64,000 nucleotides of DNA from an uncultured Clostridia bacterium (GTDB lineage Bacteria > Bacillota > Clostridia > UBA1381): NCBI GenBank assembly GCA_947627795.1, contig CANQXJ010000003.1, positions 1 through 64,000 of the forward strand, in the 5' to 3' direction. Position numbers and translations under genes: made by a program. Below, piece after piece: positions 1-6,763 of this stretch. The stretch's first letter is position 1; each line of letters starts with the position of its first letter. Under the pieces are notes generated by a model that was not told where the DNA came from, searched no databases, and saw nothing but the letters and a program-made list of their open reading frames with translations.

Positions 1-2
1 AT

Positions 3-152
3 GTGTCGGGCGCGGCCGATCCGATGTTTACGGCTAATGAGATGATAAAATACACGAGCCGCGAGGAATACGAGGCGGCGCAACCGGCAAGTCAGGCGGA
101 GTATCAGCTTGACTTGGACTACAGATTATCAAAATTGGAATTGGGGATATAA
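3..152 (+). CDS. Partial phage-type small protein, C-terminal part
   Basis: An open frame enters from the left edge and ends in TAA at 150-152, giving about 49 residues rich in Glu and Tyr and ending in LSKLELGI. No start is visible. It lies 12 bp upstream of the XkdX-like gene with a shared AGGAGG between them, so the two are probably co-transcribed. I do not recognise the family. Its position just before an XkdX-like protein suggests a tail-region gene of a prophage whose body lies left of the window, which is inference. Confidence 0.5.
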   Translation: MSGAADPMFTANEMIKYTSREEYEAAQPASQAEYQLDLDYRLSKLELGI

Positions 153-164
153 GGAGGAGTTATC

Positions 165-311
165 ATGACGTATACATATTGTAAATCAATAATCGAGCGC
201 GGGAAGTTCGATGCGCAGGAGATGAAGGACAAGCTGGATGTGTTTTTGCTCAACGACAGAATTTCACAGGAGCAGTACGGAGAGCTTGTGAAGATGATTG
301 ACGCGGAGTAA
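165..311 (+). CDS. XkdX-like small phage tail-region protein
   Basis: A 48-residue protein starting at ATG 165 behind AAGGAGGAG. It has the layout of short XkdX-type proteins of Gram-positive prophages: an N-terminal YCKSIIERGKF segment, then KLDVFLLNDRIS and a C-terminal EQYGELVKMI helix. XkdX proteins lie at the end of the tail-fibre module, and their function is not established. It is followed directly by a strong terminator, which marks the end of a transcription unit. The identification rests on size, pattern and position, and I could not run a profile search. Confidence 0.55.
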   Translation: MTYTYCKSIIERGKFDAQEMKDKLDVFLLNDRISQEQYGELVKMIDAE

Positions 312-320
312 AGATACAGG

Positions 321-356
321 GCGGGGATTTCGGGACAGAAATCCCCGCTCTTTTTA
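321..356 (+). terminator. Rho-independent terminator after the XkdX-like gene
   Basis: A perfect 10-bp stem, GCGGGGATTT (321-330) with AAATCCCCGC (339-348), has an 8-nt loop and is followed by TCTTTTT. It ends the phage-type unit. Confidence 0.9.
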
Positions 357-357
357 A

Positions 358-549
358 TTAAAAAAGCGAAATGTTCGGCGGCGCGGGGCTTTTGTTATCA
401 GTCATGCACAGCGCCGTGATAAAGACTGTCTTGAAAATATCAGAGTATATCTGACTTCCTGCGGACAGGATGTAGTTGATAAGGCAATGACCGTAAAATG
501 CACTAAAGCTGAGATTATATGGGTATTTTCGGATGTTGAGGCGGTTTAA
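358..549 (+). pseudogene. Interrupted host gene, segment 1 of 4 (N-terminal side, start missing)
   Basis: A frame open from 358, with no ATG, GTG or TTG carrying a ribosome site, encodes RRDKDCLENIRVYLTSCGQ, then DKAMTVKCTKAEIIWVFSDV, and stops at TAA 547-549 just past the element 1 junction (core CGGATGTTGA, 530-539). Joined at that core to segment 2, the frame continues VFSDVEPVPFNRGFY. The family looks like a conserved clostridial cysteine-containing protein of unknown function that I know only as 'hypothetical'; that resemblance is recalled, not searched. The part matching the family seems to begin near codon 415-418. The true N-terminus is therefore not here, and the residues upstream are probably not native. 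Confidence 0.8.
530..539 (+). repeat. attL core of element 1
   Basis: CGGATGTTGA, identical to 6438-6447. In the host frame it spans codons S-D-V-E. The element-side arm GTTGAGGCG (535-543) is the inverted copy of CGCCTCAAC at 6430-6438. Confidence 0.85.
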
Positions 550-572
550 ACCAAATATTTATTACGAAATTC

Positions 573-601
573 TTGACAATTAAATAATGAGAGTATACAA
601 T
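573..601 (+). promoter_or_regulatory. Sigma-A type promoter for sbcDC
   Basis: TTGACA (573-578), a 17-bp spacer and TACAAT (596-601), 102 bp upstream of the sbcD start and inside the left end of element 1. The leader contains a 9-bp hairpin, ATGAAGCTG/CAGCTTCAT (643-669). It is not followed by a clean U-run, and its role is unknown. Confidence 0.75.
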
Positions 602-702
602 AAAATTATCAATGGTGTAATTGATATAAATCTGCGGGTTTTATGAAGCTGTTTTTTTGACAGCTTCATTTCCGTATAATGCAAACGGAAAGGGATGTCA
701 AA

Positions 703-1839
703 TTGAAATTCATACATTTATCCGATCTTCATATCGGCAAGCGTGTAAACGAATATTCCATGCTTGAGGATCAGGAGTACATACTGAAAAAAATTATAAA
801 CATCATAGACGAGGAAAAGCCCGACGGCGTCTTTATCGCGGGTGACGTATATGATAAATCCATACCGTCGGCGGAGGCGGTGCAATTGTTTGACAATTTT
901 CTTACGCGTCTTGCAAAGCGAAAAACATCCGTGTTTATCATAAGCGGCAACCACGACTCGCCCGAGCGCGTATCATTCGGCAGACGGCTTATGAACGGCA
1001 GCGGTATATACATATCGCCCGTTTACGACGGAAAAATAGAGCCCGTCGCTATGGAGGACGAATATGGCAAGATAAATATCTATATGCTGCCGTATATAAA
1101 GCCCGTCCACGTGCGGACGGTTTTCGGGGATGACAGCGCTATCAGCTCTTACACTGACGCTCTGCGCAGGGCGATAGACGAGCTTCATGTAAACACGGAC
1201 GAGCGTAATATAATGATTACGCATCAATTCGTAACCGGAGCGGAAAGAACGGAATCGGAGGAAATATCGGTCGGCGGAACGGACAACGTGGATGTTTCGG
1301 TTTTCGATTGCTTTGACTACACGGCTCTCGGACATATTCACCGCCCGCAGAACTGTAAAAGCGAAAGGGTTCGTTACTGCGGAACTCCGCTTAAATATTC
1401 GTTTTCGGAGGCGAAGGATAAAAAATCCGTCACGGTTGTCGAGCTGACGGATAGACTGAATGTAAGAACAATTCCGCTCGAACCGCTCAGGGATATGAAG
1501 GAGATTAAAGGATTATATAACGATATTATGTCAAAGAATTTTTACGACGGAAAAACATATGAAAATGATTATATTCATATTACGCTCACAGATGAGAATG
1601 ATATACCTGACGCAATCGGGAAATTGAGAACCGTCTACCATAATCTGATGAAGCTCGATTACGACAATAAGCGGACGCGTTCGAATACGGCTGTCGGAGA
1701 GGCGGAAATAGTTAAGAACAAGCAGCCCGGCGAATATTTCGCGGAATTTTACGAGCTGCAGAATAATCAGCCTATGAGCGATATACAGCGCGAGTTTATA
1801 GACGGGCTGATTGAACGGATAAAGGAGGAAAGCCTGTGA
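703..1839 (+). CDS. sbcD: Exonuclease SbcD, nuclease subunit
   Basis: A 378-residue Mre11-type metallophosphoesterase, the nuclease partner of SbcC. The complex cleaves DNA hairpins and protein-blocked ends. The start is TTG 703 behind GGAAAGGG (687-694), giving MKFIHLSDLHIGKRV, the usual SbcD N-terminus; the upstream in-frame ATG 679 lacks a ribosome site. Metal-binding motifs are visible in order: DLH near residue 8, GDVYD near 47, GNHDSPER near 84 and GHIHRPQ near 210. The TGA stop overlaps the GTG start of sbcC, so the two are translationally coupled. It sits inside element 1 as cargo, whereas sbcDC is normally an ordinary chromosomal pair. Confidence 0.95.
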   Translation: MKFIHLSDLHIGKRVNEYSMLEDQEYILKKIINIIDEEKPDGVFIAGDVYDKSIPSAEAVQLFDNFLTRLAKRKTSVFIISGNHDSPERVSFGRRLMNGSGIYISPVYDGKIEPVAMEDEYGKINIYMLPYIKPVHVRTVFGDDSAISSYTDALRRAIDELHVNTDERNIMITHQFVTGAERTESEEISVGGTDNVDVSVFDCFDYTALGHIHRPQNCKSERVRYCGTPLKYSFSEAKDKKSVTVVELTDRLNVRTIPLEPLRDMKEIKGLYNDIMSKNFYDGKTYENDYIHITLTDENDIPDAIGKLRTVYHNLMKLDYDNKRTRSNTAVGEAEIVKNKQPGEYFAEFYELQNNQPMSDIQREFIDGLIERIKEESL

Positions 1840-4616
1840 AGCCCACTAAATTGATTATATCCGCGTTCGGACCGTACGCGGGAAAAACGGAAATTAATCT
1901 TGATATGCTCGGCGGAAGCGGACTGTACCTTATAACGGGCGATACGGGAGCGGGAAAAACTACCATTTTCGATGCGATAACCTTCGCACTGTACGGCGAG
2001 CCGAGCGGCGACAGCCGCGAAACGTCAATGCTGCGCTCAAAATACGCCGCGCCGGAAACGCCTACCGAGGTTGAAATGTATTTTACATACGGTTCGAAAA
2101 AATATTATATAAAAAGAAATCCCGAGTATGAGCGTCCCGCAAAACGCGGAGGCGGTTTTACGACCGAACGGGCGGGCGCGGAGCTTCATTATCTTGATGA
2201 CAGCGGCGTCGACCTCAGACCGCCCGTAACGAAGCCGAAGGAGGTCAACGCATCAGTAGTGGAAATTATGGGAATTGACAGAAATCAGTTTTCACAGATA
2301 GCAATGATTGCGCAGGGCGATTTCCGTAAGCTGCTGTTCGCGTCGACGGACGATCGGAAAAAGATTTTTCAGAAGATTTTTAATACGCGGATCTATTCCG
2401 CGCTGCAGGAGGAACTGAAAGCGGAATCGGGTAATTTAAAAAAGGAATACGACGAGCTTTCAAGCAGCATAAAGCAGTACATAAGCGGTATTTCCTGTGA
2501 CGATGACGATATACTCTTTATGCGGGTATCAAAGGCAAGAAACGGTGAAATTTCAATGGCTGACACGATGCTTTTGATAGACGAGATTATTGAAAAAGAC
2601 CAAACCGCCAAAGAAAAATTTCGGAATACTATAAGTAAAATCGACGGCGAGCTTGAAGCAATAACAAAGGAGCTTACAAAAGCGGAAACGCTTTTACGCG
2701 CGAAAATTTCTCTCGCCGAGGCGGAAAAAGAGCTTGTCGGCTTATCAAGAAGAAAAGCGGAATTCGCGGACGTTCTCAATAAAGCTGAAGAGAAACAGCC
2801 GGAAGCGGCGGAGCTTGCAAATAAAATAGCGGTGATTGCCGAGCATCTTGACGAATACGACGAAAGAGACGAAAAGATACAGAATTTGAATAAAATCGCT
2901 GATTTAATTGAGAGGGACGGTGAAACGCTTCAGCTGAAAAAGATTGAAAGCGATGGCACGCAAAAGAAAATTTCCGCTCTTGAAGCGGAATTAAAATCAT
3001 TGGAAGATATAGGAGCGGACGAGGAAAAGCTGAAATCCGAGAAGGAAAAAACCGATAATAAAAAAGCTGAAATAAGCAGTCTTTCACTTGATATAAACGA
3101 GCTGGAAAATCTAAAAAAGAAGCTGGAAAAAGCGCAGAAGGACTATGCGGACAAGTCGGAAAAAGCGTCCGCGTCAAAGGAAAAATACGAGATTCTGAAT
3201 AAGCGGTATTTGGACGAGCAGGCGGGGATAATGGCTCAAAACCTCGCCGATGGAGAGCCGTGTCCCGTATGCGGCTCCGTTTCGCATCCGAAGCTTGCCG
3301 ATATGACGGAGGGCGCGCCCGACAAGGCGGATGTTAAGAAAAGCAAAGCCGCGGCGGAGCTTGCTGCGTCAGCCGCGGCGAAGGCAAGCGAAAAAGCCGG
3401 CAAGATTAGAGGTCAGTACGAGGAAAAGGAAAAGCAGACACGTGATAGAGCAAAGCGTCTTTTCGGCGATTATACCGAGCTTTCAGAAGCGATAGAATCA
3501 ACCGAAAATGAACTTGCCGCGCATGAAAAAATAATTGAGGAGCAGCTTGAAAAAATCAATAAATCCAAAGCCCGCAAGAAAAATTTGGGAAAAAATATTC
3601 CAAAAGAGAAAGAAAAGCTTCAGAAAACGGAAAATGAAATATCATTTTTGAAAGAGAATATCACTAAAAACGAAGCTGACAAAAAACATATTTCGGAACG
3701 CGTGGAGGCACTCGGCAAAAAACTGGAATATGAAAGCAAAAATCTCGCGGAAAACGCGAAAGAAAGCTACGAAACAAAAAAAGCCGATATAGAAAACGAA
3801 ATAAAGCGGGCGCGCGATGACTATGATAAGATAAAGCAAAGCATAACGGCGGCAAAGAGCAAAAAAGAGGAAAACGAAAAGCTGCTTGCCGGAGCGGAGG
3901 AAATTGACGCCGATGCGCTTCGGGACAGACAGGATGAATTGAAACAGCAAAAAGAAGCCGCGGAAAACATCGAAAAGGAAATTCATTCGCGGATTGACGC
4001 CAATGATAAAATCAGGAAAAATATCATCGGGCAATCCGAAAAAATCAAAGCTGCGGAAGAAAAATGGACATGGGTGAAATCGCTGTCAGACACCGCTAAC
4101 GGCACTATCAGCGGTAAGGAAAAAATCATGCTTGAAACCTATATTCAAATGACGTATTTTGACCATATCATAAACCGCGCCAACACCCGCCTTCTGATAA
4201 TGACAAACGGACAGTATGAGATGATACGCTGCAAGGAAGCGGCGAACAACCGCAGTCAAAGCGGATTGGAGCTGGACGTTATCGACCACTATAACGGAAC
4301 TGAGAGAAGCGTAAAATCCTTATCGGGCGGCGAGGCGTTTAAGGCGTCGCTGTCGCTCGCGCTGGGACTGTCGGACGAGATACAGGCGTCGGCGGGCGGT
4401 ATAAAGCTCGATACCATGTTTGTCGACGAGGGCTTCGGCTCTCTCGACAGCGACTCTCTCGCGCAGGCGATGGCGGCGCTGTCCACGCTTGCGGAGGGTG
4501 ACAGGCTCGTCGGGATTATTTCGCATGTAAGCGAGCTTAAGGAAAAGATTGACAGACAAATTATAGTGACGAAGGGAAAAAGCGGCGGCAGCAGCGTCGC
4601 TGTACAAGCCGGATAA
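1836..4616 (+). CDS. sbcC: Exonuclease SbcC, SMC-like ATPase subunit
   Basis: A 926-residue Rad50-type ATPase. The Walker A motif GDTGAGKTT lies at residues 35-43, and the Q-loop region IAQGDFRKLL near 162. Two long Lys/Glu-rich coiled coils flank a zinc hook CPVCG at 476-480. The ABC signature LSGGE is at 829-833 and Walker B with catalytic Glu (MFVDEG) at 861-866. All key residues are present, so the SbcCD complex should be active. The GTG start overlaps the sbcD stop. The length is within the 850-1,050 residues usual for Gram-positive SbcC. It is element 1 cargo; ATP-driven hairpin or end processing may or may not be connected with the element's own DNA transactions. Confidence 0.95.
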   Translation: MKPTKLIISAFGPYAGKTEINLDMLGGSGLYLITGDTGAGKTTIFDAITFALYGEPSGDSRETSMLRSKYAAPETPTEVEMYFTYGSKKYYIKRNPEYERPAKRGGGFTTERAGAELHYLDDSGVDLRPPVTKPKEVNASVVEIMGIDRNQFSQIAMIAQGDFRKLLFASTDDRKKIFQKIFNTRIYSALQEELKAESGNLKKEYDELSSSIKQYISGISCDDDDILFMRVSKARNGEISMADTMLLIDEIIEKDQTAKEKFRNTISKIDGELEAITKELTKAETLLRAKISLAEAEKELVGLSRRKAEFADVLNKAEEKQPEAAELANKIAVIAEHLDEYDERDEKIQNLNKIADLIERDGETLQLKKIESDGTQKKISALEAELKSLEDIGADEEKLKSEKEKTDNKKAEISSLSLDINELENLKKKLEKAQKDYADKSEKASASKEKYEILNKRYLDEQAGIMAQNLADGEPCPVCGSVSHPKLADMTEGAPDKADVKKSKAAAELAASAAAKASEKAGKIRGQYEEKEKQTRDRAKRLFGDYTELSEAIESTENELAAHEKIIEEQLEKINKSKARKKNLGKNIPKEKEKLQKTENEISFLKENITKNEADKKHISERVEALGKKLEYESKNLAENAKESYETKKADIENEIKRARDDYDKIKQSITAAKSKKEENEKLLAGAEEIDADALRDRQDELKQQKEAAENIEKEIHSRIDANDKIRKNIIGQSEKIKAAEEKWTWVKSLSDTANGTISGKEKIMLETYIQMTYFDHIINRANTRLLIMTNGQYEMIRCKEAANNRSQSGLELDVIDHYNGTERSVKSLSGGEAFKASLSLALGLSDEIQASAGGIKLDTMFVDEGFGSLDSDSLAQAMAALSTLAEGDRLVGIISHVSELKEKIDRQIIVTKGKSGGSSVAVQAG

Positions 4617-4678
4617 GAAAATATACGCAATCATAGTACAACCCGTAAGATTCATAAAGTCTATAGAGGTGACTTAAA

Positions 4679-4810
4679 ATGAAGGATAAAGAATTTGAAA
4701 CGGTTCATTGTAATCGGAACGGGGAACGGATTGATATATTGTCGGAAGAAAATAAAAAAAGGATAGAAAAGACTGTAGCGGAAATAATTCGTAAAAATAT
4801 AGGAGGGTAA
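4679..4810 (+). CDS. Tiny ORF before recombinase 1 (43 aa)
   Basis: ATG 4679 follows GAGGTGAC. The product MKDKEFETVHCNRNGERIDI continues as a Lys/Glu-rich predicted helix ending IRKNIGG. Its final codons contain AGGAGGG, which is the ribosome site of the recombinase that starts 8 nt after its stop, so expression of the two is linked. No family is recognised. Its place directly upstream of a large serine recombinase, repeated in elements 2 and 3 by unrelated tiny ORFs, makes it a candidate recombination directionality factor or regulator. That is inference. Confidence 0.6.
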   Translation: MKDKEFETVHCNRNGERIDILSEENKKRIEKTVAEIIRKNIGG

Positions 4811-4817
4811 GCCGGCG

Positions 4818-6413
4818 TTGACTGATAGGGACAGTATGAGTGACAGAGCGGCCGTTTATGTGCGTTTGTCGAAGGAAGATATTGACAGCGGCGAGCGCGA
4901 GAGCCAATCAATACAAAATCAGAAATCCATGCTGCTTAACTATGCTTTAAAAATGCAGTGGCAGGTGGCGGATATTTACTGTGACGAGGACTACAGCGGC
5001 GCGTATGCGGGTGAGGACAATAAGAGACCGCAGTTTAACAGGATGATAAGGGATGCGGAAAGCGGCAGGTTCAACATAGTTTTATGCAAAAGCCAGTCGC
5101 GCTTCAGCCGCAATATGGAGGTTATAGAGCAGTATATTCACGGACGGTTTATTGAATGGGGAATTCGTTTTGTAGGGCTTGTTGATAATGCGGACACTGA
5201 AGTGCGCTCGAATAAGAAGGCGCGGCAGATCAACGGTCTGATAAACGAGTGGTATCTGGAGGACTTGTCGGATAATATCAAGGCGGTGTTTAAGGATAAA
5301 ATGCTGCGGGGCGAATTCCTTGCATCATTTCCGCCGTACGGATATTCAAAGGACAAGGAGCGCAAAAATCATCTTGTTGTAAATCCGCGTACAGCGCCTG
5401 TGGTAAAACAGATATTTGAGTGGCACGAAAACGGATACGGAACGGCTAAAATCGCGCGTATGCTTAATGAACGCGGTATACCTAATCCGCGCAAACAGCA
5501 GGAGCTGGACGGGCTGCGTAAGAAATATATGTACGCTCCGGACGAAACAGGGGTATGGAGAACGACTACGGTGGGCGATATACTTAATAACCGGGTATAC
5601 TGCGGCGACGTTGAGCAGCATATTCATGAGAAAGCGAGCTACAAGTCAACCGTGCTGCGAAGGGTTACTCCCGACGAGCGCATAGTTGTCCGCAATATGC
5701 ACGAACCCTTAATAAGCCGTGAACGGTTTGAGAAAACACGTGAAAGGCTTAGAAGCCGCAGACGCGCGGACGGCACGGGGACGGCTCATATTTTATCCGG
5801 TAAGGTTTTTTGCCATTGCTGCGGCAAGCCTATGCAGAAAACTCATACCAAAAGCGCGAGGGGCGTTATAGAGTATCTTCGCTGCCGTGAAAAATATTCG
5901 TACGTTTCGGATAAAAGGTGCTCCACTCCCAACGTGAGGCTTGACAGGATTTTATACGCGCTCCAAATGAATATGATAAATGAATTTAAGAACGCGGCGA
6001 TATGCGGATTGGACGGAGGTAAAATAAAAAGAACGCTTGCGGACGAAATCGGCGGCGAAGGGCCTTTGATATCCGAAGCCGCAAGATTAAAAGAAGAGAA
6101 GAAAATAAAGGAAACGGGACTTGAAACTATGTATTCCGACAGGTTAAACGGAATTATTACTCCCGAGCAGTATAAGCGTTACAGCGTGAGCTTTAATAAA
6201 CGTGTAGAAGAAATAAACGCGCGCTTGGAAGAAATAGATAAAGACCTGGCGGCGGACAGCTCGGACGAAATTAAAGACCGGATAAAGAAATTGCTTGAAG
6301 CAAAGCTTATAGACAGACAAATTATACAACGCCTTGCAGACAGAATAGAATTCGGGGAGATAAATCCCGAAACGGGCAAGCCGATATTAAAAATATTTTG
6401 GGCGTGGGACTGA
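4818..6413 (+). CDS. Large serine recombinase 1 (integrase/excisionase of element 1)
   Basis: A 531-residue site-specific recombinase of the resolvase/invertase superfamily. The start is TTG 4818, 10 nt after AGGAGGG; ATG 4836 is an alternative. The N-terminal resolvase domain has the catalytic Ser in YVRLSKED (Ser18) and the SQSRFSRN arginine motif near residue 97. A Recombinase domain follows (GYSKDKERKNHLVV, residue 175 on), then a zinc ribbon (FCHCCGKPMQ...YLRC, near 331-355) and a C-terminal coiled coil. It ends 24 bp before the attR core, so it should catalyse integration and excision of element 1 by a 2-bp staggered, phosphoserine-linked exchange. It is clearly related to recombinase 3 and more distantly to recombinase 2. 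Confidence 0.93.
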   Translation: MTDRDSMSDRAAVYVRLSKEDIDSGERESQSIQNQKSMLLNYALKMQWQVADIYCDEDYSGAYAGEDNKRPQFNRMIRDAESGRFNIVLCKSQSRFSRNMEVIEQYIHGRFIEWGIRFVGLVDNADTEVRSNKKARQINGLINEWYLEDLSDNIKAVFKDKMLRGEFLASFPPYGYSKDKERKNHLVVNPRTAPVVKQIFEWHENGYGTAKIARMLNERGIPNPRKQQELDGLRKKYMYAPDETGVWRTTTVGDILNNRVYCGDVEQHIHEKASYKSTVLRRVTPDERIVVRNMHEPLISRERFEKTRERLRSRRRADGTGTAHILSGKVFCHCCGKPMQKTHTKSARGVIEYLRCREKYSYVSDKRCSTPNVRLDRILYALQMNMINEFKNAAICGLDGGKIKRTLADEIGGEGPLISEAARLKEEKKIKETGLETMYSDRLNGIITPEQYKRYSVSFNKRVEEINARLEEIDKDLAADSSDEIKDRIKKLLEAKLIDRQIIQRLADRIEFGEINPETGKPILKIFWAWD

Positions 6414-6429
6414 TATATTGTACATGGAA

Positions 6430-6447
6430 CGCCTCAACGGATGTTGA
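6430..6447 (+). repeat. attR of element 1
   Basis: Element arm CGCCTCAAC (6430-6438) overlaps the core CGGATGTTGA (6438-6447). The host gene resumes at the core as D-V-E-P-V-P-F-N-R. Confidence 0.85.
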
Positions 6448-6688
6448 ACCGGTGCCGTTTAACCGCGGATTTTATTCGATCGACCTGAAATATTTCTTCA
6501 GAATCACATTATCCGTTTACACCGGCGTAGGCCGTCCCACGGAGGTTGAAGGTCTCGCTACGTTTGATAAAAAGGTTATACTCTTCGGCTCGGAGGGCAA
6601 CGCGAAAATATTCAAGTCCAAGTATAAAGAGGACGCGTTTGACCCGCAGCTTTGGCGCAAGACGAATATGCCCAGCGCAGTAGTAGAG
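6438..6688 (+). pseudogene. Interrupted host gene, segment 2 of 4
   Basis: From the core the frame (codons at 6440, 6443 and so on) encodes DVEPVPFNRGFYSIDLKYFF, later GVGRPTEVEGLATFDKKVIL, FGSEGNAKIFKSKYK and FDPQLWRKTNMPSAVVE, 80 codons after the join. There is no start codon with a ribosome site. The same frame runs on unrelated into element 2 and stops at 6965-6967. Joining GAGG (6686-6689) to GAGG (12428-12431) continues SAVVE-VVEPITLGAKLVD. The base composition matches neighbouring genes and there is no internal stop or frameshift, so this segment is under coding constraint or was until recently. Confidence 0.85.
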
Positions 6689-6697
6689 GCGGGAGAA

Positions 6698-6709
6698 TAC
6701 AAAAGGAAA
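6698..6709 (+). repeat. Left inverted repeat of element 2
   Basis: TACAAAAGGAAA is the perfect inverted copy of TTTCCTTTTGTA at 12406-12417. It is probably the recombinase zinc-ribbon half-site. It overlaps the base of the peptidase terminator. Confidence 0.8.
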
Positions 6710-6735
6710 ATCCCGAGGAAAATCCTCGGGATTTT
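6707..6735 (-). terminator. Terminator of the C11 peptidase gene
   Basis: A 13-bp stem, AAAATCCCGAGGA (6707-6719) with TCCTCGGGATTTT (6723-6735), has a 3-nt loop. Read on the minus strand it is followed by a T-rich run into the element's left repeat. It stops minus-strand transcription before it enters host segment 2. Confidence 0.8.
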
Positions 6736-6763
6736 AACGTTTTGTTTTACAGCTTTATTTGTT

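Larger units (their letters stand above)
530..6447 (+). mobile_element. Element 1: serine-recombinase element carrying sbcDC, inserted in the host gene
   Basis: Bounded by a direct repeat CGGATGTTGA at 530-539 and 6438-6447, so the excised circle would be 5,908 bp. It contains a sigma-A promoter, sbcD, sbcC, a 43-codon ORF and a serine recombinase that ends 24 bp before the right core. The joined ends give CGCCTCAAC-GGAT-GTTGAGGCG, a perfect 9-bp inverted repeat (6430-6438 with 535-543), as expected for an attP. Removal restores the host frame. No phage structural or conjugation genes are present. Confidence 0.88.

Noticed and set aside
371-454. Short ORF beginning ATG 371 (MFGGAGLLLSVMH...), holin-like at first sight
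   Set aside because: It overlaps host segment 1 in another frame, has no ribosome site, is 27 codons long and its single hydrophobic stretch is weak. The host-gene frame explains the DNA better.
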